Part shown: one piece after another, positions 28,544 to 37,654 of the stretch | How positions within the stretch are numbered: position 1 is the first letter of the stretch | Layout of the letters: the number at the start of each line of letters is the position of its first letter | Source of the DNA: an uncultured Eubacteriales bacterium | Lineage (GTDB): Bacteria; Bacillota; Clostridia; Oscillospirales; Oscillospiraceae | Assembly (NCBI GenBank): GCA_900317375.1 | Contig: ONGJ01000005.1 | Coordinates: 1 to 64,000 of the forward strand | Direction: 5' to 3' | DNA: 64,000 nt | Made by a program: the position numbers and the translations under genes | Notes under the pieces: model-generated | The model's database searches: none | Seen by the model: only the letters and a program-made list of their open reading frames with translations | What the model was told of the DNA's origin: nothing

Positions 28544-31500
28544 GATTTCTCATCGGCAGGGTCCGCAGCGGCAAAACCGCCCTCATCATCAACGAAATCA
28601 GACAAACGGTCGAAGGGGCCGGCGGCAGGGTTCTGCTGCTGGTCCCCGAGCAGTACAGCCACGAAGCCGAGCGCGAGCTTTGTGCTGCCTGCGGCGACCG
28701 TTTTTCCCGTTTTGCCGAGGTGATGAGCTTCACGGGTCTCGCCCGCTTCAGCATGTCGCTGCACGGCGGCATGGCGAAGCGCCGCATGGACGAGGCGGGC
28801 CGGCTTCTCTGCATGGCGGTGGCCCTGAACGAGATCCGCCCCCTGCTGCACCTCTATGAAAGCGCCGCCGAAAACATCGACCTCCAGGCCCTCCTGCTGC
28901 AGGAGCTGGACAACCTGAACACCGCCGCAGCCGATGCCGTCCGCCTGCGCGAAACGGCCCCGCTTTTTGAGGGAGATCTGAGGGAAAAGCTCGGCGAGCT
29001 GGCCCTGATCCGCGAGGCCTGGGATGCCGTCGCCGCGCGCTCCGGCGCGTCGACCGAGGACCCGCTGCAGGTCCTGGCGCGCCAGATCCGCGCCTTCGGC
29101 CTCCGTGAGTTTGACCGTGTCTATGTCGACGGTTTCATTGACTTCACCGGCCTCGAGCACGCCGTGCTCCGCGCCATGCTTGAGCAGGGGACCGACCTCA
29201 CCGTCTGCCTGCCCGGCACCGAGCGCCTGCACGGTGAGGAATACCTCCTGCCCTCGCACCTCGCGCGCGAGCGCCTCCGCGCCGACGCCGAAGAGCGCGG
29301 TGTCCCCGTCGAGGTCCTGACCGTCGGAGAGAAGCAGGCCGGCGGCTCCCTGCGCCTTTTCACCGAGCACATGTTCGACTATGCGGCCGACCCGGCCGAC
29401 GGCTCGGACGGGCAGATCCGCCTCCTGCGCCCCGAGAACCCCCGCGTCGAGTGCGAACTGACCGCGGCCGCGATCCTGGACGCCGTCCGCCGGGACGGCT
29501 GCCGCTGGCGCGACATTGCCGTGGCGGTGCGCGGCTTCGAGGATTACCGCGGCCTGCTGGAAAGCTGCTTCCGCCGCTACGGCATCCCGCTCTTCCTCTC
29601 GCACCGCGACCCCGTGACCGAAAAGCCCCTCCCGTTCTGGATCGACCTGCTCTACGAGGTCGTCCTCGACGGCTTTGACGCCGAAGATCTGATCGCCTTC
29701 CTGCGCTGCGGTCTCTCCGGCCTCCCGGACGAGAGCTGCGATGCCCTCTGCGACTACCTGTTCAAGTGGAAGCCCGCCGCCTCCGCCTGGCTGAAGGGCG
29801 AGGCCTTTCGCCGCCATCCGGACGGCTACGGGAAGGAATGGACCGACGAGGTGCGCGAGAGGCTCTCTCTGGCCGAGGCCGCCCGCATAACAGTCGCAGG
29901 CCCGCTTCTCCGCTTCCGCGAGCGCGTGAAAGACGAGACCGCGACCTGCCGTCAGCAGGCCGATGCCCTGGCCGATTATATGGACGAATGCCGCCTGCAG
30001 GACGAGCTGAAGAAGCGCGTGGAGCGCCTCGGCCGCGAGGGAAAGCTCGAACTGCGTGCGCAGTATCTCCAGATCTGGGACATCTGCTCCGAGGCGGTCC
30101 GGCAGGCGGCCGAGATTCTCGGCGACATGCCCATGGACGCCCGCGCCTTCCAGAAGCTTCTGCGCACCATGTTCTCGCGCTATGATATCGGCATCATCCC
30201 CGTCGCCCTCGACCGCGTGTCCGCCGGCGACTTTGACCGCATGCGCCGCCGCAGCATCCGGCGCCTCTTCGTGCTGGGCTGCACGGACGAGCGCCTACCC
30301 GCCGCGCACGAGCCCGGCGGCCTCTTCACCGAGGACGAGCGCAGCCTCCTCTCTGAGCACGACATCTGCGTCGGCGGCGGGGAGAGCGAGCTCTGGCGCG
30401 AATACGCCATGATCTACCATACCCTCAGCCTGCCCTCCGAACAGCTGGTCCTCTCCGCGCCGCTGACCGACCTGAGCGGCAGCCTGAGCCAGCCTGCCGT
30501 CGTCTGGGAACAGGCAAAGCGCATGTTCGCCCTCACGGAGGAGACCGGCTCGCTGAATCTGGCGCGCCTGCACGCGCCCCAGCCCGCCCTCTCGCTGGCT
30601 GCCCGTACCGATCTGGCGGCTGCCGGACCCGAGGCCCGTGCCGCGGCGCGCTGGTTCCGTGCGCAGGACCCCGGCCGGCTGGAGGCCCTCCGGGATGCGG
30701 TCACCCGCGAGCGCGGCCGCCTCTCCGCCCAGTCCGTCGCTGCCCTCTACGGCCCGCGCCTGTATATCAGCCCCTCCCGGCTCGAGCGTTTTTCCGACTG
30801 CGAGTTCGGCTATTTCTGCCAATTCGGCCTCAAGGCCGAGCGATATGAATCCGCGGGCTTCCGCCCGCCGGAGATCGGCACCTTCCTGCACGCCGTCCTT
30901 GAGCACGCCGCCCGCGAGGTCGCCGACCGCGGCGGCTTCCGCGCGGTCTCGGATGACGAGCTCGAGGCGATTACCCAGAATGCCGTCGATGCCTATGTGG
31001 ATGAAAAGCTTGGCGGGCTGGAGGATAAAAGCCCGCGTTTCCGCCATCTCTTCCTCCGCCTCTGCGGCGATGCCCGCCGCATCGTCCTCGACACTGCCGA
31101 AGAGATGCGCCGCTCGGACTTTGTACCCCTGTCCTTCGAGCTGGACATTGCCAAACTCGGTCTCCGTCTCGGCGAGACCGGGGACGCCGTCACCCTGACC
31201 GGCATCGCCGACCGCGTGGACGGCTGGGAGCAGGACGGCCGCCTCTGGCTGCGCGTGGCGGACTATAAGACAGGCCATAAGAAGTTCAGCTTCTCGGACC
31301 TGGTCTACGGCCGCAATATGCAGATGCTGCTCTATCTCTTTGCCCTCTGCGACCGGGCCGAGGCTCTCTACGGCAGGCCTGCCGAGCCCGCCGGCATCCT
31401 CTATGTGCCCGCCCGCGACGACCTTCTGCACTTTGACGCGAATCCGGAAACGCAGGATGCGGAAAAGGAGCGGAAAAAGGGGAAGCGCCGCAGCGGCATC

Positions 31501-31875
31501 GTCCTCTATGATCAGGCCGTCATGCAGGCCTGGGAACAGGCCGCGGAAGGGGAGTCGGTCTACCGCCCGGTCAAGACGCGGACCTCGGACCCCGAGATCA
31601 CCGCCGAGCAGTTTGAACTGCTGCGAACTTACGTTGCCGACCGCCTGCGCGCCATGGGCGATGAGATCCGCAGCGGCGCCATCGAGGCCTGCCCGGCCTG
31701 GACCTCCGAGACCGAGAACGCCTGTGCCCGCTGCGATTATCTGAGCGTCTGCGGCTTCTCCGAAGGCGAAAACGGCGACCGGCATTTCCCAACGCCCAAG
31801 CTGGACGACCGGGATGCCTGGGATGCTATCGCCGGCGGCGGGGGTTTGGCCCCGCAGGAAGGAGGCCTCTCATGA
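28540..31875 (+). CDS. addB: ATP-dependent helicase/nuclease subunit B
   Basis: The 1,111-residue AddB is the partner of AddA in double-strand break end processing for RecA. The N-terminus has GRVRSGKTALIINE, the Walker A at residues 6-13. The C-terminal RecB-like nuclease carries GIADRVDGW and LRVADYKTG (about residue 907, with the catalytic D and K). The four cysteines of the [4Fe-4S] latch are visible: one near residue 753 in FSDCEFGYF and three in CARCDYLSVC from about 1062. Length is a little under Bacillus AddB (about 1,160). ATG 28540 overlaps psuG and its stop overlaps addA in the same ATGA form. The codon use is extremely G/C-ending. Confidence 0.97.
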
Positions 31876-34800
31876 ACTTCACACCCTCCCAGCTGGACGC
31901 GATCACTGTCCGGGACGCCAGCGTCCTGGTCTCTGCCGGTGCCGGCAGCGGCAAAACCCGCGTCCTGACCGAGCGCCTGATGGAATACATCGACCCCCAG
32001 GACAAAAGCCGCCCGCCCGAGAACGTGGACAGCTTTCTGATCATCACCTTCACCCGCGCCGCGGCGGGCGAGCTGCGTGCGCGCATCGCCGCCGCCATCG
32101 CCGAGCGCCTGCGTTCGGACCCGAAAAACACCCACCTGCGTGCCCAGATGCTCCGCTGCCGCAGCGCGCAGATCGGCACCATCCACTCCTTCTGCTCCGA
32201 CCTCCTGCGCCGTCATGCCGAGGCCGCGGGCATCTCGCCCGCCTTCCGCATTCTCGAGGAAGAGCGGGGCGAGCGCATGCGCGCTCAGGCGCTCGAGCGC
32301 GTGCTGGAGAAAAGCTATGAGGACTCGGACCCCGACTTCCTCGCCCTCGCCGACAGCGTGGGCCTCGGCCGTGACGACCGCCGCCTCTCCGAACTCGTGC
32401 TCAGGCTCCATGCCGCGATGCAGAGCCATGCCCGCCCGGACCTCTGGGCCGAGGCCCTGATCCGGGAAGGGGAGACGCCTCCCGCCTCGGTCCTTGAAAC
32501 CCGCTGGGGCGAGGCCCTGCTGCAGGATGCCGCCAAAGATGTCGCCTTTCACCTTGCCCGCATGACCGACGCCCTCGCCGCCATGACCGGCGATGCGGTG
32601 ATCGCCCGTGCCTATTCCGACAGCTTCTCCGCCACCGCCCGGGCCCTCGAGCGGCTCCACGGCGCCCTCTCCGAGGGCTGGGACGCCGCCGCGGCCTGCT
32701 TCCCGATCCCGTTTCCCACGCTGAAGCCTGCCCGCAAGGCTGAGGACCCTGAACTCCTCGAGGACTGCAAAGCCCGCCGCGACGCCTGCAAAAAGGCCAT
32801 GGAAAAGCTGGCCCTGACCTTCCGCGCCGACGAGGCGGCCGTTCTGGCCGAGCTGCACGGTACCGCCCCCGCCATGGCGGCCCTGCTGCGTCTGGCGCTT
32901 AAGCTTGACCGCGAGTTTGCCCGGAACAAGCGCCGCCTCGACCTGCTCGACTTCGGCGACCTCGAGCACCTTGCGCTCGGCCTCCTCCTGGACCCGGACG
33001 GCACCCTCACCGCGGTCGCCCGCGAGGTCGCCTCGCGCTTTCGCGAGGTCATGGTAGATGAGTATCAGGATGTCAGCCGCGTACAGGACCTGCTCTTCCA
33101 CGCCGTCAGCCGGGAGGGGAAGAACCTCTTCTTCGTCGGCGATGTGAAACAGTCCATCTACCGCTTCCGCCTGGCCGACCCGGCCATTTTCACCGAGAAG
33201 AGCCTCCGCTTCGGCGAACCTGAAAACGCCCGCGGGGAAAAGCTCATCCGTCTGCGCGAAAACTTCCGCTCGCACCCGGCCGTCATCGACGCCGTCAACG
33301 CGGTCTTCTGCCGCTGCATGTCCCGTGACCTCGGCGATATCGACTACCGCGGCGCGGAAGAGCTGATTGCCGGCCGCCCGGACGATGCTCCGTGTGAAAA
33401 GCCCGAGCTGATCCTCTTAAACCGCGCGGATGGCGACGACGGCGCCATCGAGAGCGAGGCCCGCGTCGTCGCCGCCGAGATCCGCCGCCTGCTCGAAACC
33501 TGCCGCGTCCCGACCGAGGACGGCGACCGCCCCCTCCGCTGCGGCGATATCGCGGTTCTGCTGCGCGCGGCCAACACGGTCGGCGGCCGCTTCCGCCGCG
33601 TCCTGCTGGACGAGGGTATCCCCGTCGCCGCCGGCTTCGGCGGGGACTTTTATACCAGCACCGAGGTCAATGCGGTCTTTTCCATGCTCTGCCTGCTGGA
33701 CCACCCGCATCAGGATATCCCGCTCCTGTCCCTCCTGCGCTCGCCCTGTTTCGGCTTCAGCCCCGACGACCTGAGCAGGATCCGTGCCCTGCGCCCGGAT
33801 GCCGACTGGTTTACCGCCCTCTGTGCCGCTGACGACCCCGAAAGCCTGCGTTTTCTCGCACTTTACCGCGCCCTGCGCCCGGACGTCCCCGACTGCAGCC
33901 CGAAAGAGCTGACCGAGCGCGTCATCGAGGCCCTCGACCTCTACACCCTCTGCAGCGCCATGCCCGATTCCGAACGCCGCCTCGGCCGCCTGGACGACCT
34001 GCGCGCCCTGGCTGAAAGCTTTATGCGGGGCGGGGAATACGGCCTGCACCGCTATGTGACCTTCCTGAAGAACCAGCGGGACAGAAACCGCGAGCCAGTC
34101 GGCTGCTCCGAGGGGGCCGATGCAGTCCGACTCCTCTCCATCCACCGCTCGAAGGGGCTCGAGTTCCCGGTCGTCTTCTGCTGCGGCCTGGGCCGTACCT
34201 TCAACCGTCAGGACCTGATGGGCCCCGTCCTGATCCACCCTGTGCTCGGCCTCGGCCCGAAGTTCACCGACACCGCCCGCAAGCTCGAATACCCCACCGT
34301 GGCCCGCCGCGCCGTCGAGAGGCGCCTGCAGCGCGAGAGCCTCTCCGAAGAGATGCGCCTCCTCTACGTCGCCATGACCCGCGCGCGCGAGCGCCTCATC
34401 CTCACCGCCTGCGTCAAAAATCCGGAGAAGCTGCTGGACAGCGCCGCGCGTCTGCTTCAGTACCCGGTCATTCCCGCGCCCCTGCTGCAGGATGTCCAGA
34501 CCCCGCTGCCCTGGGTGCTGCCGGCTGCCCTGGACGGCCGGCATCTCTCCCTCCGCCTGCCTGAGACAGGGGACGGTTCTCTGTCTGTCGAAGAGCAAGC
34601 ACAGACAGGGGCAGGGGACGCAGCTCTGCCTGACGAATCAACCACCGACCCCGCGGACGAAACCCTGGACCGCCTGATTGCCGAGAACCTCAGCTGGGTC
34701 TACCCCCGCCGCCGGGACGAGCTCCTGCCCTCCAAGATCACCGCCACCGAGCTCAAGGCCGGCCGCGAGGCCGCTCCCGACCCAGATGCCGTCCCGCTGC

Positions 34801-35387
34801 TGCCGACCCCCGGCTTTGCCCCGAGGGACCTGCTCCACAGCGCCCTCACGGCGGCCGAGCGCGGCACGGCCATGCACCTGGTCCTCCAGCAGATTGATTT
34901 TTCCCATACCGGCTCCCTTGACGCAATCCGCGCTGAGATCGCCCGTCTTGCCGCTCAGGACTTCCTGACGGCCGATGAGGCCGCAGCCCTCGAGCCGGAA
35001 AAGATCCTTGCCTTCTTCCGCTCAGAGATCGGCCGGCGCATCCTCGCCGCCGAATCCTGCCGCCGCGAGTTTCGCTTCTCCCTGCTCGTCCCGAATACGG
35101 AGGACGGGTTCCCGGACCTTCACAGCCTCCCGGCCGACCCGCCGGACCCCGCCCGCTGCACCCTGCTGCAGGGCAGTGTCGACTGCTTCTTCGAGGAGGA
35201 CGGAGCCTTGGTCGTCGTCGACTACAAAACCGACCGCGTGGCAGGGGAGGAGCAGATCGCCGCCCGGGCCGAGAGCTACCGCATCCAGCTGGATACCTAT
35301 GCCTATGCCCTCCGCCGCATCTTCGGCCTGCCCGTCCGCGAGAAAATCCTCTGCTTCCTCCGCCCCGGCAGATCCGTAACCCTCTGA
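31872..35387 (+). CDS. addA: ATP-dependent helicase/nuclease subunit A
   Basis: The 1,171-residue AddA is a superfamily 1A helicase with a C-terminal nuclease. Motifs seen: LDAITVRDASVLVSAGAGSG with the Walker A GAGSGKT near residues 23-29, motif II VDEYQDVSRVQ near 394, RLRENFRSHPAVIDAVN (motif IV), SIHRSKGLEFPVVF (motif V) and LLYVAMTRARERL (motif VI). The nuclease motif GSVDCFFEEDGALVVVDYKT lies near 1100-1118. In the linker between helicase and nuclease parts, about residues 898-920, two short hairpin repeats of the GGGACG family are read through in frame and encode a low-complexity T, G, D, E, Q stretch. The frame is intact, so the enzyme is presumably functional. Confidence 0.97.
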   Translation: MNFTPSQLDAITVRDASVLVSAGAGSGKTRVLTERLMEYIDPQDKSRPPENVDSFLIITFTRAAAGELRARIAAAIAERLRSDPKNTHLRAQMLRCRSAQIGTIHSFCSDLLRRHAEAAGISPAFRILEEERGERMRAQALERVLEKSYEDSDPDFLALADSVGLGRDDRRLSELVLRLHAAMQSHARPDLWAEALIREGETPPASVLETRWGEALLQDAAKDVAFHLARMTDALAAMTGDAVIARAYSDSFSATARALERLHGALSEGWDAAAACFPIPFPTLKPARKAEDPELLEDCKARRDACKKAMEKLALTFRADEAAVLAELHGTAPAMAALLRLALKLDREFARNKRRLDLLDFGDLEHLALGLLLDPDGTLTAVAREVASRFREVMVDEYQDVSRVQDLLFHAVSREGKNLFFVGDVKQSIYRFRLADPAIFTEKSLRFGEPENARGEKLIRLRENFRSHPAVIDAVNAVFCRCMSRDLGDIDYRGAEELIAGRPDDAPCEKPELILLNRADGDDGAIESEARVVAAEIRRLLETCRVPTEDGDRPLRCGDIAVLLRAANTVGGRFRRVLLDEGIPVAAGFGGDFYTSTEVNAVFSMLCLLDHPHQDIPLLSLLRSPCFGFSPDDLSRIRALRPDADWFTALCAADDPESLRFLALYRALRPDVPDCSPKELTERVIEALDLYTLCSAMPDSERRLGRLDDLRALAESFMRGGEYGLHRYVTFLKNQRDRNREPVGCSEGADAVRLLSIHRSKGLEFPVVFCCGLGRTFNRQDLMGPVLIHPVLGLGPKFTDTARKLEYPTVARRAVERRLQRESLSEEMRLLYVAMTRARERLILTACVKNPEKLLDSAARLLQYPVIPAPLLQDVQTPLPWVLPAALDGRHLSLRLPETGDGSLSVEEQAQTGAGDAALPDESTTDPADETLDRLIAENLSWVYPRRRDELLPSKITATELKAGREAAPDPDAVPLLPTPGFAPRDLLHSALTAAERGTAMHLVLQQIDFSHTGSLDAIRAEIARLAAQDFLTADEAAALEPEKILAFFRSEIGRRILAAESCRREFRFSLLVPNTEDGFPDLHSLPADPPDPARCTLLQGSVDCFFEEDGALVVVDYKTDRVAGEEQIAARAESYRIQLDTYAYALRRIFGLPVREKILCFLRPGRSVTL
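34564..34630 (+). repeat. Two REP-like hairpins inside addA
   Basis: First hairpin: AGACAG (34564-34569) and CTGTCT (34581-34586) with loop GGGACGGTTCT. Second: GGCAG (34610-34614) and CTGCC (34626-34630) with loop GGGACGCAGCT. The loops are both 11 bases and share GGGACG and a final CT, while the stems differ. They lie in the codons of the non-conserved linker and keep the reading frame. Confidence 0.6.
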
Positions 35388-35520
35388 TTTTCCTGTTGAA
35401 AACGCCCCCAAAAACAGTTATAATATTTTAGTCAAGCAGAGATAATTGCTTCTCCCTTTGCCTTTATACTATTTGAACTTTAAACTTTTCACTTTCAACT
35501 TTGCTTCAGGAGGATCCACC

Positions 35521-36450
35521 ATGGAAGGAAAAATGAGACTTGTAACCCGCAGTGACTTTGACGGCCTCGCCTGCGCCATGATGCTGCGCGAGCTGGGCAT
35601 TATCGACGAGATCAAGTTCGTCCACCCCAAGGACGTGCAGGACGGCAAGGTCGAGCTGAGCCAGAACGACATCACCACCAACCTGCCCTATGACCCGCGT
35701 GTCGCCCTGGCCTTCGACCATCACGAGTCCGAGGTCGACCGCCTCAAGGCGCAGGAGACCGGCGGCAAGCTGATCATCGACCCCAACGCCCGCAGTGCCG
35801 CCCGCGTTGTCTATGACTATTACGGCGGGAAGAAGACATTCCCCCGCGTCAGTGACGAGCTTATGGAAGCTGTCGACAAGGGCGACTCGGCCGACTTCAC
35901 CATGGATGAGATCCTTCACCCCAAAGGCTGGGTCCTCCTGCACTACCTGATGGACCCGCGCACCGGCTTGGGCCGCTTCCGCAACTTCCGCATCTCGAAC
36001 TATGACCTGATGATGGAGCTCATCAGCTACTGTATGGACCATACCATCGACGAGATTCTCGAGCTCCCCGACGTCAAAGAGCGCGTCGACCTCTATTTCG
36101 AGCAGGCCGATCTCTTCGAGGCCCAGCTCAAGCGCATCGCCAAGGTCTATGACAAGGTCGTCGTTCTTGACCTGCGCGACGAAGAGATCATCCACGCCGG
36201 CAACCGCTTCATGATCTACGCCCTTTATCCCGAGACCCAGATCTCCGTCCATGTCGCCTGGGGCTTCCGGAAGCAGAACACCGCCGTCATGATCGGCAAG
36301 TCTATCGTCAACAAGGGCTCCAACGTCGACATCGGCGAGCTCTGCCTCAAGTACGGCGGCGGCGGCCACCGTAACGCCGGCACCTGCCAGCTCGATAACG
36401 ACAAGGTCGATGCCGAGCTGCCCAACATCATCGCCGCCCTCAACGTGTAA
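35521..36450 (+). CDS. DHH family phosphoesterase, exopolyphosphatase-related
   Basis: The 309-residue protein belongs to the DHH superfamily: TRSDFDGLACAMML (motif I) at residues 8-21, VALAFDHHESEVDRL (motif III, the DHH triad) near 61-75, and the C-terminal DHHA1 motif YGGGGHRNAGTCQL near 280. These aspartates and histidines bind two manganese ions and cut phosphoester bonds in small nucleotides or polyphosphate. It lacks the CBS or PAS parts of GdpP and is close in size to NrnA-type enzymes, so nanoRNA, pAp or c-di-AMP breakdown products are possible substrates; which one cannot be told. AGGAGG stands seven bases before ATG 35521. It is monocistronic; its downstream space holds a REP-like hairpin. 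Confidence 0.88.
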   Translation: MEGKMRLVTRSDFDGLACAMMLRELGIIDEIKFVHPKDVQDGKVELSQNDITTNLPYDPRVALAFDHHESEVDRLKAQETGGKLIIDPNARSAARVVYDYYGGKKTFPRVSDELMEAVDKGDSADFTMDEILHPKGWVLLHYLMDPRTGLGRFRNFRISNYDLMMELISYCMDHTIDEILELPDVKERVDLYFEQADLFEAQLKRIAKVYDKVVVLDLRDEEIIHAGNRFMIYALYPETQISVHVAWGFRKQNTAVMIGKSIVNKGSNVDIGELCLKYGGGGHRNAGTCQLDNDKVDAELPNIIAALNV

Positions 36451-36453
36451 TAC

Positions 36454-36497
36454 ACAAGGGACGTACCTGAAAACACATTCAAAAACCGTCCCTTTGT
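36454..36497 (+). repeat. GGGACG-type REP-like hairpin upstream of the RAYT-like gene
   Basis: ACAAGGGACG (36454-36463) and CGTCCCTTTGT (36487-36497) can pair. The right arm ends directly against the -35 box of the RAYT promoter. It also follows the DHH gene by four bases and may act as its terminator. Confidence 0.55.
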
Positions 36498-36498
36498 C

Positions 36499-36527
36499 TT
36501 GACAAAACCCTCTCTTTCCTGTATAGT
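36499..36527 (+). promoter_or_regulatory. Promoter of the RAYT-like gene
   Basis: TTGACA (36499-36504) and TATAGT (36522-36527) with a 17-base spacer. The expected start of transcription is near 36534, inside the loop of the inverted repeat described next, leaving a leader of about 24 bases. Confidence 0.8.
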
Positions 36528-36556
36528 TGTTGAAAAAAGGAAAGAGAGGGTTTTGT
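36502..36556 (+). promoter_or_regulatory. 19-bp perfect inverted repeat covering promoter and ribosome site of the RAYT-like gene
   Basis: ACAAAACCCTCTCTTTCCT (36502-36520) and AGGAAAGAGAGGGTTTTGT (36538-36556) are exact inverse complements, with a 17-base loop holding the -10 box. The right arm contains the ribosome site GAGAGG and ends one base before the ATG. RNA read through from upstream would fold and hide the ribosome site; RNA from the gene's own promoter starts after the left arm and would not. As DNA it could also be an operator. Confidence 0.8.
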
Positions 36557-36557
36557 T

Positions 36558-37304
36558 ATGCCGCGAACTGCCCGTGCGCGCTCCACCGTCGGCCTGTATC
36601 ATGTCCTGCTCCGCGCTGCCGAGGGCCGGATGATCTTTGCCGATGATCAGGACTGTGCCCGTTTTCTGGATGTCCTTTGCCGTGCCCGCGAGGGGGATGC
36701 TTTTCTTCTCTATGCCTATTGCCTGATGGGCACGCATGCCCATCTCCTGATCCGCGAGGCCTCTGTCCCGATTGACCAGGCCTTCAAGCGTGTCGGCGCC
36801 TCCTACGCCCGTTACTATAATACCAGATACAACCAGACCGGACGCCTGTTTCAGGACCGCTTTCAGAGTGAGGCCCTCAACGACAACCCCCATTTCCTCG
36901 ATGCCATGCGCTTCATCTGCCAGAACCCGGTCAAGGCCGGCTTGAGCAAAAATATGTTCTCCTACCCCTGGCTGGGCTGCAGCGGCGTCACCGAGAGCCG
37001 CAATCTGCTCTACAGTCCGGATGTGATGAAAGAGGAGAAGCGCCGCGAACTGGTGACCTTCCTCCGTGCCTCCTGCGAGTTTGAGCATCTGGAGGTCAAT
37101 GGCCCCGGCCGCCTCCCGGATGAAAAGGCTGCCGAACAGCTGGCCCGCGTCGCCAACTGCCCGCCCGCCGAGATCGCCTCCCTAGAGAGGCCAAAACGCA
37201 ATGCTATCCTCCGCATGGCCCACGATGCCGGCCTTTCCATTCGCCAGCTTGCCCGCCTCACCGGTCTGGGCAAGACCGTTGTTGAGCGCGCCCTGAAAGT
37301 ATAG
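36558..37304 (+). CDS. REP-associated tyrosine transposase-like protein (Y1/HUH family) without the usual catalytic tyrosine
   Basis: The 248-residue protein has the Y1 transposase fold of RAYT proteins: YAYCLMGTHAHLLIREA gives the HUH motif as H60-A-H62, and YYNTRYNQTGRLFQDRFQSE is the usual following segment. The catalytic tyrosine of the family stands in the Y-I-x-x-N-P-V motif (Y115 in E. coli TnpA-REP, from memory); here this reads RFICQNPVKAG, so position 119 is phenylalanine. The C-terminal 50 residues (LSIRQLARLTGLGKTVVERA) look like a helix-turn-helix. RAYTs are single-copy relatives of IS200/IS605 transposases thought to spread REP palindromes. GAGAGG stands eight bases before the ATG. 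It is flanked by a GGGACG hairpin on the left and by the 71-bp repeat on the right. Confidence 0.88.
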   Translation: MPRTARARSTVGLYHVLLRAAEGRMIFADDQDCARFLDVLCRAREGDAFLLYAYCLMGTHAHLLIREASVPIDQAFKRVGASYARYYNTRYNQTGRLFQDRFQSEALNDNPHFLDAMRFICQNPVKAGLSKNMFSYPWLGCSGVTESRNLLYSPDVMKEEKRRELVTFLRASCEFEHLEVNGPGRLPDEKAAEQLARVANCPPAEIASLERPKRNAILRMAHDAGLSIRQLARLTGLGKTVVERALKV

Positions 37305-37371
37305 AATCTCTGCTTTACAAGTTTCTGCGCTCCTTAGCAGGGGACCGGATCTGTTGATTTCAATCCAATAT

Positions 37372-37442
37372 GCGCGGCGCGCTCATCTTCGTGCGAGTGA
37401 TCGGCTCCAATTCCGCGCAGCGACAGAATGTTCCGTTCGGGC
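37372..37442 (+). repeat. 71-bp dispersed repeat, copy B
   Basis: Ungapped partner of 11299-11369, with shared blocks GCGCGGCGC, ATCT, CGTGCGAG, TTCCGCGCAGCG, CAGA, TTCCG and CGGGC. It begins 67 bases after the RAYT-like stop. The rest of the 350-base gene-free stretch 37305-37654 holds a small GTGACA/TGTCAC hairpin (37466-37480), a terminator and a promoter. Confidence 0.6.
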
Positions 37443-37485
37443 GCTCTGTAAAGTTTGTATGACATGTGACAATCTGTCACACTCA

Positions 37486-37506
37486 CCCCGCCGATGGCGG
37501 GGTTTT
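37486..37506 (+). terminator. Terminator downstream of the RAYT-like gene and 71-bp repeat
   Basis: CCCCGCC and GGCGGGG form a seven-base stem around GAT, followed by TTTTGTTG. Confidence 0.8.
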
Positions 37507-37580
37507 GTTGTTTCTGTGAACATTACTTTAAAATTAAGAAAAAACTAATAAACTGTCCCGACCTATCCCCCGAAAAAACC

Positions 37581-37609
37581 TTGCAGTTACGGCCTCAACC
37601 TGCTATAAT
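37581..37609 (+). promoter_or_regulatory. Promoter of the type IV pilus gene cluster
   Basis: TTGCAG (37581-37586) and TATAAT (37604-37609) with a 17-base spacer. Because the -10 ends only three bases before the ATG at 37613, that codon cannot be the start for this transcript, which supports ATG 37655 for the first pilus gene. Confidence 0.75.
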
Positions 37610-37654
37610 GACATGAAATATAAATGTGGGGTAGTCTACCCTGCGGGGGTCAGA

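Noticed and set aside
35461..35506. T-rich stretch with repeated ACTTT units before the DHH gene, with a similar one near 39187-39213
   Set aside because: Low-complexity sequence in a gap; similarity is short and could arise by chance.
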